Source: Massilia sp. YIM B02443
GTDB lineage: Bacteria > Pseudomonadota > Gammaproteobacteria > Burkholderiales > Burkholderiaceae_D
Reading direction: 5' to 3'
Length of the DNA stretch: 64,000 nt
Assembly (NCBI RefSeq): GCF_030411955.1
Contig: NZ_JASNRA010000014.1
Coordinates: 1-64,000 of the forward strand
Shown here: piece after piece, positions 23,530-31,940 of the stretch
Layout of the letters: each line of letters opens with the position of its first letter
Numbering within the stretch: the first letter of the stretch is position 1
Position numbers and translations under genes: made by a program
The notes under the pieces: generated by a model
The model's database searches: none
What the model was told of the DNA's origin: nothing
What the model saw: only the letters and a program-made list of their open reading frames with translations

Positions 23530-24408
23530 ATGACCATCCTCGTTACCGGCGCCACCGGCACTGTCGGCAGCCAGGTCGTCCAGCAACTCGTGCAGCGCGG
23601 CGCCGATGTGCGCGCCCTGGTGCGCGATCCCGCCAAGGCCCGGCAAGCGGGCTTGCCGGCCGGCGTCGAACTGGCCAAGGGCGACCTGCTCGACGTCGAT
23701 TCGCTGCGCAGCGCCCTCAAGGGCGTGTCGACGCTGTTCCTGCTCAACGCCGTCACGCCCGATGAATTCACCCAGGCGCTGGCGGCGCTGAACCTGGCGC
23801 GCGAGGCCGGCATCGAACGCATCGTCTACCTGTCGGTGATCCATGCCGACCTGTACGTGAACGTGCCGCACTTCGCCGGCAAGTTCGGGGTCGAACGCAT
23901 GATCGAGCGCATGGGCTTCAACGCCACCATCCTGCGTCCGGCCTACTTCATCGGCAACGACCTGACCGTGAAGGACGTGGTGCTCGGCCACGGGGTGTAT
24001 CCGATGCCGGTCGGGTCGAAGGGACTGGCCATGGTCGATACGCGCGACATCGCCGAGATCGCGGCCATCGAATTGATCCGGCGCGAGCAATCGGCTGCGC
24101 CGCTGCCGCTCGAGCGCATCAACCTGGTCGGCCCGGACACGCTGAGCGGTCCTGACCTCGCCGCGATCTGGTCCGAGGCGTTGCAGCGCCCGGTGGCCTA
24201 CGGCGGCGGCGACGTCGAAGGCTTCGAGCGCAACCTGCGCAACTTCATGCCGGGCTGGATGGCATACGACATGCGCCTGATGGCCGAGCGCTTCCTGAGC
24301 GACGGCATGCGGCCCGAGGCGGGCGACGTCGAACGTCTGACCAGGATGCTGGGACGCCCGCTGCACTCGTATCGCGAGTTCGCCGCCGGCGTCGCCGCCT
24401 CGGCCTGA
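23530..24408 (+). CDS. NmrA/atypical SDR family NAD(P)-binding protein
   Basis: A 292-residue protein with an N-terminal Rossmann motif TGATGTVGSQVVQQL (residues about 5-19) and ALVRDPAKARQAGLPAGVEL, where the Arg suggests NADP binding. KGDLLDVDSLRSALKGV and SVIHADLYVNVPHFAGKFGVE follow. This matches NmrA-like/YtfG-type atypical short-chain dehydrogenases, which act as redox sensors or quinone oxidoreductases; the usual YxxxK is not in standard form. AAGGAGAACACC precedes ATG 23530. The AtaL-like gene follows after 29 bases, forming a small operon divergent from a LysR gene. Confidence 0.85.
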   Translation: MTILVTGATGTVGSQVVQQLVQRGADVRALVRDPAKARQAGLPAGVELAKGDLLDVDSLRSALKGVSTLFLLNAVTPDEFTQALAALNLAREAGIERIVYLSVIHADLYVNVPHFAGKFGVERMIERMGFNATILRPAYFIGNDLTVKDVVLGHGVYPMPVGSKGLAMVDTRDIAEIAAIELIRREQSAAPLPLERINLVGPDTLSGPDLAAIWSEALQRPVAYGGGDVEGFERNLRNFMPGWMAYDMRLMAERFLSDGMRPEAGDVERLTRMLGRPLHSYREFAAGVAASA

Positions 24409-24437
24409 ATCATCGACTCATCACAAGGAGCGTCATC

Positions 24438-24917
24438 ATGATTTATTCGACTGCCACCGTCCCGGTCAATCCGGAAGGCGAAGTGCCGCTGACCCGCGCC
24501 CAGGCCTGGACCGGCCTGGTGCTCAAGGCGCGCGATGCGCGGCTGTTCCTGCCGCCCAAGCTGTGCACCCGCTGCGACGTGGTGCACGAGGGCGAGGACC
24601 ATATCGTGCGCGAAGCTACCATCGGCGGCCAGGACCTGCGCGAGATCATCGGCTTCGAGCATGAGCACAAGGTATCGTTCTTCCAGGCGTCCGGCCCGCG
24701 CGAAGGCGTGATCGTCAACGAGCTGTTCGAGGACGAGAGCGGGGCGCTGCAGCTGCGCTTCTACTGCTACCTGGGCCTGCGCGGCAAGCAGCCGGGCGGC
24801 CCCGAAGAACAGGCCGAGCAGGCGATGATGGACAGCGACCAGGGCTACCGCGCCGCGCTGCTGTCTACCCTCAGGCGCACGCGTGAACTGCTGGCACAAG
24901 GGCGGCTGACGCCGTGA
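24438..24917 (+). CDS. AtaL-like SRPBCC protein (DUF1857)
   Basis: A 159-residue soluble protein of the DUF1857/AtaL-like group in the START/Bet v1-type SRPBCC fold. Recognisable features are VPVNPEGEVPLTRAQAWTGL, ARLFLPPKLCTRCDVV and the downstream EGVIVNELFEDESGALQLRF strand pair. Such proteins bind hydrophobic ligands or help detoxify them, but the biochemical role is not established. It has AAGGAG before ATG 24438 and is second in an operon with the NmrA-like gene. The pair could handle the same small aromatic or quinone under LysR control, which is inference. Confidence 0.8.
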   Translation: MIYSTATVPVNPEGEVPLTRAQAWTGLVLKARDARLFLPPKLCTRCDVVHEGEDHIVREATIGGQDLREIIGFEHEHKVSFFQASGPREGVIVNELFEDESGALQLRFYCYLGLRGKQPGGPEEQAEQAMMDSDQGYRAALLSTLRRTRELLAQGRLTP

Positions 24918-25038
24918 ACAGCGGGGGGGGGCAGGCGTCGCGGACATGCGTACTGCATGCACGCGGCGCCCGTGATTTTGCGTGCACATTCGGCCACATG
25001 CGAATGCTAGAGTCGCATTTTCATTGACCGGAGCAGGC

Positions 25039-25536
25039 ATGCGTTTCCTCGTCGCGACCTTCTTCCTGTGCTGCGCACTGCCGACAGTGGCCGGCCAGGC
25101 GCAGTACAAATACCAGCTCAAGTCCGACTGGCCGCTCGGCAGCACGCGGATGCAGGATTCCGGCGCCCGGTCGAACATCCCATTCGACAAGCCGTATGGC
25201 GAACTGAGTGCCGAGCAGCAGGCCAGGCTCAAGGCACCCTACGAGGCCATGGGCGAGGGCGACGAGCCGCCGTATCCGCTGGAGGGCATCAAGGGTGTCT
25301 GGACCCAGCTGATGAAGGCAAGCGACTACCTGCGCGAATACGGCGAGCTGCGCATCGTGGTCGACGTCGATGCAGCAGGCAAGGCGACCGCCGCACACGT
25401 GTACAGCACGCCGGGCAAGAACACGTCCGACTATATGACGGCGGTGCTGCTGCGCGAGCGCTACAAGCCGGCGCTGTGCGCAGGCACGCCATGTGCGCAG
25501 CAATACCTGTTCACGGCGCAGTGGTCAAGAAAATGA
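25039..25536 (+). CDS. Exported hypothetical protein, TonB C-terminal-like end
   Basis: A 165-residue protein beginning MRFLVATFFLCCALPTVAGQ, a signal peptide (cleavage near residue 20). The last 60 residues (ELRIVVDVDAAGKATAAHVY, MTAVLLRERYKPALC, QYLFTAQW) have the strand-helix-strand rhythm of TonB C-terminal or energy-transducer-like domains, with two Cys that could pair in the periplasm. ATG 25039 has GGAGCAGG in front; an in-frame start at 24982 would bury the signal peptide. It is a single gene. I do not recognise the family beyond this fold hint. Confidence 0.65.
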   Translation: MRFLVATFFLCCALPTVAGQAQYKYQLKSDWPLGSTRMQDSGARSNIPFDKPYGELSAEQQARLKAPYEAMGEGDEPPYPLEGIKGVWTQLMKASDYLREYGELRIVVDVDAAGKATAAHVYSTPGKNTSDYMTAVLLRERYKPALCAGTPCAQQYLFTAQWSRK

Positions 25537-25561
25537 CGGTCAGCCGGATGGCGACAGCGTG

Positions 25562-25816
25562 CTAGCTGAAGTCGGCCTTGCGCCGCTGCAAATGCGAGAC
25601 ATGCTTGTCGCTGTGCCGGCGGCGATCGACCCGCACCGGCGTGGCGTCGACGCGGCGCAGCGATGCGAACGGGCGCGAGAGCACGCTGTCAGCCAGGTCC
25701 GGCGGCAGGCCGGCCAGGCTGGCGTAGCGGCGCGCGCGGTCGAGGCCGAATGCATCTCGGGTCAGGATCGCGATCCCGATCAGTTCGGCGGTGTGGGTAT
25801 CCAGGCGGCGGCTCAT
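25562..25816 (-). CDS. Small hypothetical protein
   Basis: An 84-residue basic protein, MSRRLDTHTAELIGIAILTR..., rich in Arg. The first half is helical and non-random in look (ELIGIAILTRDAFGLDRARR, YASLAGLPPDLADSVLSRP). The end is strongly basic (RVDRRRHSDKHVSHLQRRKADF). The Shine-Dalgarno is weak, and it fills the gap between two plus-strand genes, so it may be spurious. No function can be suggested. Confidence 0.4.
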   Translation of the reverse strand: MSRRLDTHTAELIGIAILTRDAFGLDRARRYASLAGLPPDLADSVLSRPFASLRRVDATPVRVDRRRHSDKHVSHLQRRKADFS

Positions 25817-25936
25817 AACCAACAGTCTAGGCATGGCGGCCACCGGCTGCAGTTAAATGCCTAACCTAAAGGCAAGAAACTATTCTTGTGTACACTGCGA
25901 TTTCTTCGCATTGTTTGATTTTTCTCAAGGCTGAGT

Positions 25937-26836
25937 ATGGTGACGCTGTCCTTATTTCCCGGTTTTCGGTCGGTGCGCGTCGACGTAGACGCCGGGATCG
26001 GCATCCATGCCCTCGTCGGCGGATCGGGCCCGCCGCTGCTGCTGCTGCACGGCCATCCGCAGACCCTGGCCATCTGGCACCGGGTCGCGCCGCGGCTGGC
26101 CGAACGCTTCACGGTGGTGGCGTGCGATCTGCGCGGTTATGGCGATTCGTCCAAGCCCACAGGCGACGCCGACCATGCCAACTACAGCAAGCGCACCATG
26201 GCGGCCGACGTGCTGGCGGTGATGCGCTCGTTCGGCTTCGAGACCTTTCGCGTGCTGGCGCATGACCGCGGCGCGCGTGTCGCGCACCGGCTGGCGCTCG
26301 ACCATCCGCAGGCGGTCGAACGCCTGGCGCTGCTCGATATCGCGCCGACGCTGGCGATGTACGAGCAGACTTCGGAAGCGTTCGCGCGCGCCTACTGGCA
26401 CTGGTTCTTCCTGATCCAGCCGGCGCCCATGCCGGAGCGGCTGATCGAGGCCGACCCGGCGGCCTACGTGCGCGACGTGATGGGCAAGCGCAGCGCCGGG
26501 CTGGCGCCGTTCGATCCGCGCGCGCTGGCCGAATATCAGCGCTGCCTGGCCTTGCCGGGGGCGGCGCACGGGCTGTGCGAGGATTATCGGGCGGCGGCGA
26601 CGGTCGACCTGGAGCATGACCGGGCTGACCGCGAGGCGGGGCGCAAGCTGTCGATGCCGTTATTGGTGCTGTGGGGAGAGCAGGGAGTGATCGGGCGCTG
26701 CTTCGATCCGCTGGCCGAGTGGCGACGCGTGGCTGACGACGTAACAGGGCAGGGGCTGCCGTGCGGGCACTACATCGCCGAGGAGGCTCCGGATACGCTG
26801 CTGCAGCACGTGCTGCCGTTTTTCATGGCGAGCTAG
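25937..26836 (+). CDS. Alpha/beta hydrolase, haloacetate dehalogenase-like
   Basis: A 299-residue alpha/beta hydrolase. The oxyanion segment is LLLLHGHPQT, the nucleophile elbow LAHDRGARVAHRL puts Asp at 110 with Arg111 and Arg114, and the catalytic His lies in CGHYIAEEAP. The cap holds AYWHWFFLIQPAPMPE, whose His-Trp pair is the halide/fluoride pocket signature of haloacetate and fluoroacetate dehalogenases. An Asp rather than Ser nucleophile excludes ordinary esterases, although epoxide hydrolases also use Asp. It is a single gene converging on a two-component system. Actual dehalogenase activity is inferred from motifs only. Confidence 0.82.
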   Translation: MVTLSLFPGFRSVRVDVDAGIGIHALVGGSGPPLLLLHGHPQTLAIWHRVAPRLAERFTVVACDLRGYGDSSKPTGDADHANYSKRTMAADVLAVMRSFGFETFRVLAHDRGARVAHRLALDHPQAVERLALLDIAPTLAMYEQTSEAFARAYWHWFFLIQPAPMPERLIEADPAAYVRDVMGKRSAGLAPFDPRALAEYQRCLALPGAAHGLCEDYRAAATVDLEHDRADREAGRKLSMPLLVLWGEQGVIGRCFDPLAEWRRVADDVTGQGLPCGHYIAEEAPDTLLQHVLPFFMAS

Positions 26837-26853
26837 CGGGAGGCTTTAACGGA

Positions 26854-28239
26854 TTACGCCGCCGCACCCGCAAACTCGATCGTCGCCATCAGCCCGCGTC
26901 CGCCCTCGCCATTGGACAAGGCAATCGTGCCGCCATTCCTCGCCGCGCCACGCTCCGCAATCGCCAGGCCCAAACCGCTACCCAGCTGCTCCTGCCCCGG
27001 CACGCGATAAAACCGCTCGAACACCTTCGCGCGCAGCTCCGGCGCAATCCCCGGCCCCTGGTCGCACACCGACAGCCGCTGCCCGCCAGGGACCGATGTC
27101 AGGCGCACGGTAATCGTTCCATCCTGCGGCGAATACTTGATCGCATTGCTGATCAGGTTATCGACCGCCGCCGCCATGCTTTCCAGGTGCAGCGGCAGCA
27201 CCCCGTCGCCGTCGGCGTGGAACTCGATCTCGATATTGCGCTGCACCGCCAGGTGCGCCGCCGCCGCCACCCGGTCGCGCACGAATTCGGCGACGCCGGT
27301 CGGCGGACAATCCTGGTCGACCTGCGGCTCGGCGCGCGTGCGCTCCAGCGCCAGCAGCTGATGCACGGTATGGGTGGCGCGCGCCACGCCGGCGCGCAGG
27401 CCGGCCGCCGGTTCGGCGCAGCGCTCGGCGGCTTCGCCCCCGCAGCGGGTCAGCAGCACGTGGGCGTTGATCTGGATCGCCGCCAGCGGCGTCTTGAGTT
27501 CGTGCGCGGCGTCGGTCAGGAATTCGTGTTCGTGCTCGATGCGCCGGCTCAGGCGCTGCATCAGGCCGTTGATCGCGTCGACCAGGGGAGACAGCTCGCG
27601 GTAGGTCGAATCGGGCAGCGGCGTTAGATCGGCGTCCGAGCGCTGCGCGATGGCGCCGGCGATCGAGCGCAGCGGACGCAGGCCGATGCCGACGATCAGC
27701 CAGGCCGGGATCAGCAGCAGCGGCAGGCTGGAGATGGTGGACGACAGCAGGAAGCTCACGCCCCACACGGTCAGCATCCATTCGTCGTCGACTTCGTGCT
27801 GGCGCTCGACCACCAGGCCCTTGGCGTCGTCGCGCGCGACCGCGCGCACCCAGGCGTAGGCGTCGGACGTGGCGCGCTCGGGCAGCATGTCGGGCAGCTC
27901 CGGCATTGAGTTGTAGACCAGCCGTCCGTCGTGCCAGACCCGCACCCGCACGTGCGAGTGGTAATCGAGTTCGCGGAACATCTGCCGGCGGTTGTTTTCG
28001 ATGGTTTGCAGCACCGGCACCATGCGCTGCGGCCGGTCGGCCAGGTCGCTCAGGTGGGCCAGCATGTTGAGCGCATGCGCCTTGTTCTCGCTGTTGGTGC
28101 GCATGCGCTGGGTGGCCTTGGCTTCGTAGAAGGCCCACACGATGCCCGCCAGCGCGAACGCCAGCAGCACGCCGCTGAAACTGAACATCAGGCGCCGGAA
28201 CAGCGACGGCTGCCTGAGTGCCCTACCTGTTCTAAGCAT
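26854..28239 (-). CDS. Sensor histidine kinase, QseC-like
   Basis: A 461-residue membrane sensor kinase. One transmembrane helix lies at about 18-38, a periplasmic sensor of about 115 residues follows, and a second helix is at about 160-187. The H-box is FLTDAAHELKTPLAA with His246. The ATPase has an N-box (DNLISNAIKYSP), G1 (DQGPGIA) and G2 (GSGLGLAI). The periplasmic loop and kinase type resemble QseC/PmrB-class sensors; the signal is unknown. Its start overlaps the end of the response-regulator gene by eight bases, so the pair is translationally coupled. It converges on the dehalogenase-like gene. Confidence 0.9.
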   Translation of the reverse strand: MLRTGRALRQPSLFRRLMFSFSGVLLAFALAGIVWAFYEAKATQRMRTNSENKAHALNMLAHLSDLADRPQRMVPVLQTIENNRRQMFRELDYHSHVRVRVWHDGRLVYNSMPELPDMLPERATSDAYAWVRAVARDDAKGLVVERQHEVDDEWMLTVWGVSFLLSSTISSLPLLLIPAWLIVGIGLRPLRSIAGAIAQRSDADLTPLPDSTYRELSPLVDAINGLMQRLSRRIEHEHEFLTDAAHELKTPLAAIQINAHVLLTRCGGEAAERCAEPAAGLRAGVARATHTVHQLLALERTRAEPQVDQDCPPTGVAEFVRDRVAAAAHLAVQRNIEIEFHADGDGVLPLHLESMAAAVDNLISNAIKYSPQDGTITVRLTSVPGGQRLSVCDQGPGIAPELRAKVFERFYRVPGQEQLGSGLGLAIAERGAARNGGTIALSNGEGGRGLMATIEFAGAAA

Positions 28240-28903
28240 TGCGCTGCACCATGTAGCCGACCCCGCGCACGGTACGGATCACGCCTTCGCCGATCTTCTT
28301 GCGCAGGTTGAAGATGTGAACGTCCAGGGTCTGGCTCTGGCCACTATGTCCATCCGCGCAGGGCAGGGCGCGCCGCTCCAGCTCGACCCGCGTCAGCACC
28401 CGGTTGGCCTGCTTCATGAGCGTGAGCAGCAGCGCGAATTCGGTCTTCGACAGCGTCACCGCCTGGCCGGCGCGCGTGACCAGCATGCGGTTCTCGTCGA
28501 GCACCACGTCGCCCGCCTGCCACAGGTTTTCCTCGATCGCGCCGTGGCTGCGGCGCACCATGGCGCGCAGGCGCACCAGCAGTTCGGGGATCTCGAACGG
28601 CTTGATCAGGTAGTCGTCGGCGCCCAGGTCGAAACCTTTCAGACGGTCTTGCAGACTGTCGCGCGCGCTGATGATCAATACCGGCAACCGCACGCCGTCA
28701 AGACGCAGGGCGCGCAGCAGCTCGTTGCCGTCGCCGTCGGGCAGGTTCAGGTCCAGCACCACGGCGTCGAATGGTTCCTGGCGCACGCGCGCCAGCACGT
28801 CGGCGGCCAGGCGCAGCCAGACCGCGGTGTGGCCTTCGTCCTGGAACACGGACAGCAAAGCCTGGCCGATCGCGAGGTCGTCCTCGATCATCAATATCTT
28901 CAT
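28232..28903 (-). CDS. OmpR/PhoB-family response regulator, QseB-like
   Basis: A 223-residue response regulator. The receiver domain has acidic pocket E7-D8-D9, phospho-acceptor D51 (AVVLDLNLPDGDG) and a late LIKPFE lysine. The C-terminal winged helix has LSKTEFALLLTLMKQANRVL, the TLDVHIFNLRKKIG recognition helix and TVRGVGYM. It partners the overlapping histidine kinase. It is divergent from the starch-locus TonB receptor with a 148-base gap containing a palindrome, so control of that locus is possible but unproven. Confidence 0.92.
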   Translation of the reverse strand: MKILMIEDDLAIGQALLSVFQDEGHTAVWLRLAADVLARVRQEPFDAVVLDLNLPDGDGNELLRALRLDGVRLPVLIISARDSLQDRLKGFDLGADDYLIKPFEIPELLVRLRAMVRRSHGAIEENLWQAGDVVLDENRMLVTRAGQAVTLSKTEFALLLTLMKQANRVLTRVELERRALPCADGHSGQSQTLDVHIFNLRKKIGEGVIRTVRGVGYMVQRNA

Positions 28904-28987
28904 GCACCCATTTTACTAGCGCGTTGTGGCGCGGGCGCGACGCGCTATCTTCAGATTCGCTTTAGTTGTCGCGTTGACCACGCGCGG

Positions 28988-29005
28988 GCGATAGCGGACT
29001 ATCGC
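28988..29005. promoter_or_regulatory. Inverted repeat upstream of the starch-locus receptor
   Basis: GCGATAG CGGA CTATCGC is a perfect 7-base inverted repeat in the gap between the response regulator and the TonB receptor. It could be an operator for either direction. No regulator of the LacI type, common beside such loci, is in the window. Confidence 0.4.
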
Positions 29006-29051
29006 ACGCACCAGACGATGAGCTGGACAATTATAAAATCAGGAGACCACC

Positions 29052-31934
29052 ATGACGACCCGCCGTGACCGCACGCGCCGCCAGCCTTTCCTATTGCATC
29101 CACTCGCCGGCGCCTGCGCGCTGCTGATCGTCGGCCTGTCCAGCGCCCACGCGCAGCAGGCGCATACCGCCACTGAAGAAAAGGACATGGAACAGGGCAA
29201 CAAGCCCGCCGTGACCAGCATCGTCCAGGATCAGCAGGCACCGGTGGCGACCGTGAACGTGTCCGGCATCCGGCGCGGCATCGAGGCGGCGATCTCGATC
29301 AAGCGCAACGCCACCTCGATCGTCGAGGCGGTATCAGCCGAAGACATCGGCAAGCTGCCCGACACCACCGTGGCGCAGTCGATCTCGCGCCTGTCGGGCG
29401 TTACCACCCAGCGCAGCAAGGTCAATGGCAAGGCCACCGAAGTGTCGGTGCGCGGCATGTCGCCGACCTTCAACGGCTCGCTCCTGAACGGGCGCGAACA
29501 GGCCTCCACCAGCGATGCGCGCAGCCCCGAATTCGACCTGTTCCCGTCCGAACTCACCGGCAGTGTGCTGGTGTATAAAACGCCGGACGCCAGCCTGGTC
29601 GGCCAGGGCCTGGCCTCGACCATCGACCTGCGCACCCTGCGCCCGCTCGACTTCGGCAAACGCATGTTGGCCGCCAATGCGCGCAAGGAGCGCATTGGCT
29701 ACGGTTCGGGATCCGACCTCGGCTCGGGCCACCGCAAGACGCTGACCTATGTCGACCAGTACTTCGGCCGCAAGCTCGGCCTGTCGGTCGGCCTCACTTC
29801 ATTCAAGCAGGACAACGGCGGCGAACTGAAATTCGACAGCTGGGGCGCGGCCACCTCGCCGATCGAGTACAACGGCCAGACGGTCCAGGCCATCAACGGC
29901 TTCATGGCCGAGACCTCGCGCCGCAAGAGCGAACGCGATGGCGCCTCGGTGACGCTGCAGTTCCGCCCCAACGACAAGTTCCGCTCCACCGCCGACCTGT
30001 TTTATTCGCGCGGCGAGGAAGCGACCAAGAAGACCGGCATCGAAGGTGCCATCGTCGGCGGCACCGGCATCTACGATCCGAACGCGGTGCTCACCGACGC
30101 CACGATCGAGAACGGCTTGGTGACCGCCGGCACCTTCAGCAACTACAAGGGCGACGTGCGCAACCATATGTTCTCGAGCAAGGACCGGCTGCTGTCGGTC
30201 GGCGTGAACAACGAACTGAAGGTCGGCGACTGGCGCATCACCAACGACCTGTCGTACTCGAAGGGCACCAAGCGCCTCAGCAACTACGAAACCATCGCCG
30301 GCCAGCCGGGCAACACGCCGGAAAGCCAGCTCGGATCGATCACCTATTCGGGCTTCAACGGCAGCAACTTCAACGCCGTGCGCTACGTGCCGAGCCTGAA
30401 CTATGCGGACCGCAACGTCGCCCTGCTGACCGACGTCGCCGGCTGGGGCGGCGGTCCGCTGTCGCCGCAGGCCGGTTACCTGAGTTTGCCGACCATCGAC
30501 GACAAGGTGCAGGCGATCCGCCTGGAAGCGGCGCGCGACCTGGAACTCGGCCCGCTGGCCGGCGTGCGCGTCGGCGTCAACTACACGAAGCGCGACAAGT
30601 CGCGCCTGGGCGAAGAGGGCCGCCTGTCGATCCGCAACGGCGACGGCTACGCCAGCGCGACGATTCCCGGCAGCGCCATCGAACTGGCCGGCCCGACCGG
30701 CATCCCGGTGGCCGCCTTCGACCCGACCGGCACCCTGGGCACGATCTACGACATGAACCGCTGGGTCGACGCCACCGTGCTGGCGCGCGACTGGACCGTG
30801 GGCGAGAAAGTCACCACCGCCTACCTGATGGGCGAGCTGGCGGGCGAGGTGCTCTCGGTGCCGTACACGGGTAACATCGGCGTGCAGTTCGTCGACACCC
30901 GCCAGCGCGCGGCCGGCAACCAGGTCGACCTGCAGAACTGCTCCGGCAATTCGGCCGCCACCTGCCCGTCGTCGATCAAGACCGGCGGTACCGACTACAC
31001 CAGCGTGCTGCCGAGCGTGAACCTGACCTTCGACGTCGGCAACGACCAGGTAGTGCGCCTGGGCGCCGGCAAGCAGATCTCGCGCGCCAACCTGGACAAC
31101 CTGAAGGCCAGCATGAACTTCGGCCTGCAGAGCGCGACCGAGCTCGATCCTTCCTTGACCGGCTTCTCGGGCAACCCGGAACTCAAACCGTATGAAGCGA
31201 CCGCGCTCGACCTGTCGTACGAAAAATACTTCGGCAAGAAGGGCTACGTCAGCGTGGCCGGCTTCTACAAGAAGCTCGACAACTACGTGATCAACGCGCC
31301 GCGCCAGTTCGACTTCGCGCCGTTCGTCAGCGCCAATACGCCGCTGCCGACCACCGGCGCCTACGCCGGTTCGACGGTCGGCGTGCTGACCACGCCGACC
31401 AACACCAAAGGCGGCAATATGCGCGGCATCGAGCTGTCGGTGAATTTGCCGTTCTCGATGCTGGCCAATGCGCTGGACGGCTTCGGCATCCAGGCCGCGC
31501 ACTCCTACACCGATTCCTCGGTCAACCTGCCGGTGAGCGGCTTCGTCAACCCGAGCAATGCGCCGGTATTCAACGGCGCGGTCAGCTCGATCGGCCTGCC
31601 GGGCCTTTCAAAAAACGTGACCAGCCTGCGCCTGTACTACGAGAAGAACGGCGTGCAGATCTCGCTGGCGGCATATAAACGCTCCAGCTTCATCGGCCAG
31701 ATCCTGGACTATCGCAGCGAATCGCAGTTCACCTTCATCAAGGGCGAGACCATCGCCGACGCCCAGGCCTCGTACGAATTCCAGGGCGGCATGCTGAAGG
31801 GCTGGTCGGTGTTCCTGCAGGGGCACAACCTGACCAACGAGCCGTTCCGCGAGTACACGAGCGATCCGAACGTGATCACCAACACCGTCACCTTCGGCCG
31901 CACCTATTCGGCTGGCCTCAACTACAAGTTTTGA
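29052..31934 (+). CDS. TonB-dependent receptor for maltooligosaccharides/starch (predicted)
   Basis: A 960-residue receptor of the large Xanthomonas/Caulobacter-type family, often tied to carbohydrate uptake. It has a long signal region (SSAHAQQ), a TonB-box-like ATVNVSGIRRGIEAAISIKRN segment and plug phrases VEAVSAEDIGKLPDTTVAQS, ISRLSGVTTQR and VSVRGMSPTFN. The barrel ends YSAGLNYKF. AGGAGACCACC precedes ATG 29052. Only six bases separate its stop from a GH13 gene and then a GH97 gene, so it probably imports the oligosaccharides those enzymes cut in the periplasm. There is no SusD-like partner, as usual in Proteobacteria. The cargo is inferred from its neighbours. Confidence 0.88.
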   Translation: MTTRRDRTRRQPFLLHPLAGACALLIVGLSSAHAQQAHTATEEKDMEQGNKPAVTSIVQDQQAPVATVNVSGIRRGIEAAISIKRNATSIVEAVSAEDIGKLPDTTVAQSISRLSGVTTQRSKVNGKATEVSVRGMSPTFNGSLLNGREQASTSDARSPEFDLFPSELTGSVLVYKTPDASLVGQGLASTIDLRTLRPLDFGKRMLAANARKERIGYGSGSDLGSGHRKTLTYVDQYFGRKLGLSVGLTSFKQDNGGELKFDSWGAATSPIEYNGQTVQAINGFMAETSRRKSERDGASVTLQFRPNDKFRSTADLFYSRGEEATKKTGIEGAIVGGTGIYDPNAVLTDATIENGLVTAGTFSNYKGDVRNHMFSSKDRLLSVGVNNELKVGDWRITNDLSYSKGTKRLSNYETIAGQPGNTPESQLGSITYSGFNGSNFNAVRYVPSLNYADRNVALLTDVAGWGGGPLSPQAGYLSLPTIDDKVQAIRLEAARDLELGPLAGVRVGVNYTKRDKSRLGEEGRLSIRNGDGYASATIPGSAIELAGPTGIPVAAFDPTGTLGTIYDMNRWVDATVLARDWTVGEKVTTAYLMGELAGEVLSVPYTGNIGVQFVDTRQRAAGNQVDLQNCSGNSAATCPSSIKTGGTDYTSVLPSVNLTFDVGNDQVVRLGAGKQISRANLDNLKASMNFGLQSATELDPSLTGFSGNPELKPYEATALDLSYEKYFGKKGYVSVAGFYKKLDNYVINAPRQFDFAPFVSANTPLPTTGAYAGSTVGVLTTPTNTKGGNMRGIELSVNLPFSMLANALDGFGIQAAHSYTDSSVNLPVSGFVNPSNAPVFNGAVSSIGLPGLSKNVTSLRLYYEKNGVQISLAAYKRSSFIGQILDYRSESQFTFIKGETIADAQASYEFQGGMLKGWSVFLQGHNLTNEPFREYTSDPNVITNTVTFGRTYSAGLNYKF

Positions 31935-31940
31935 GCACCG

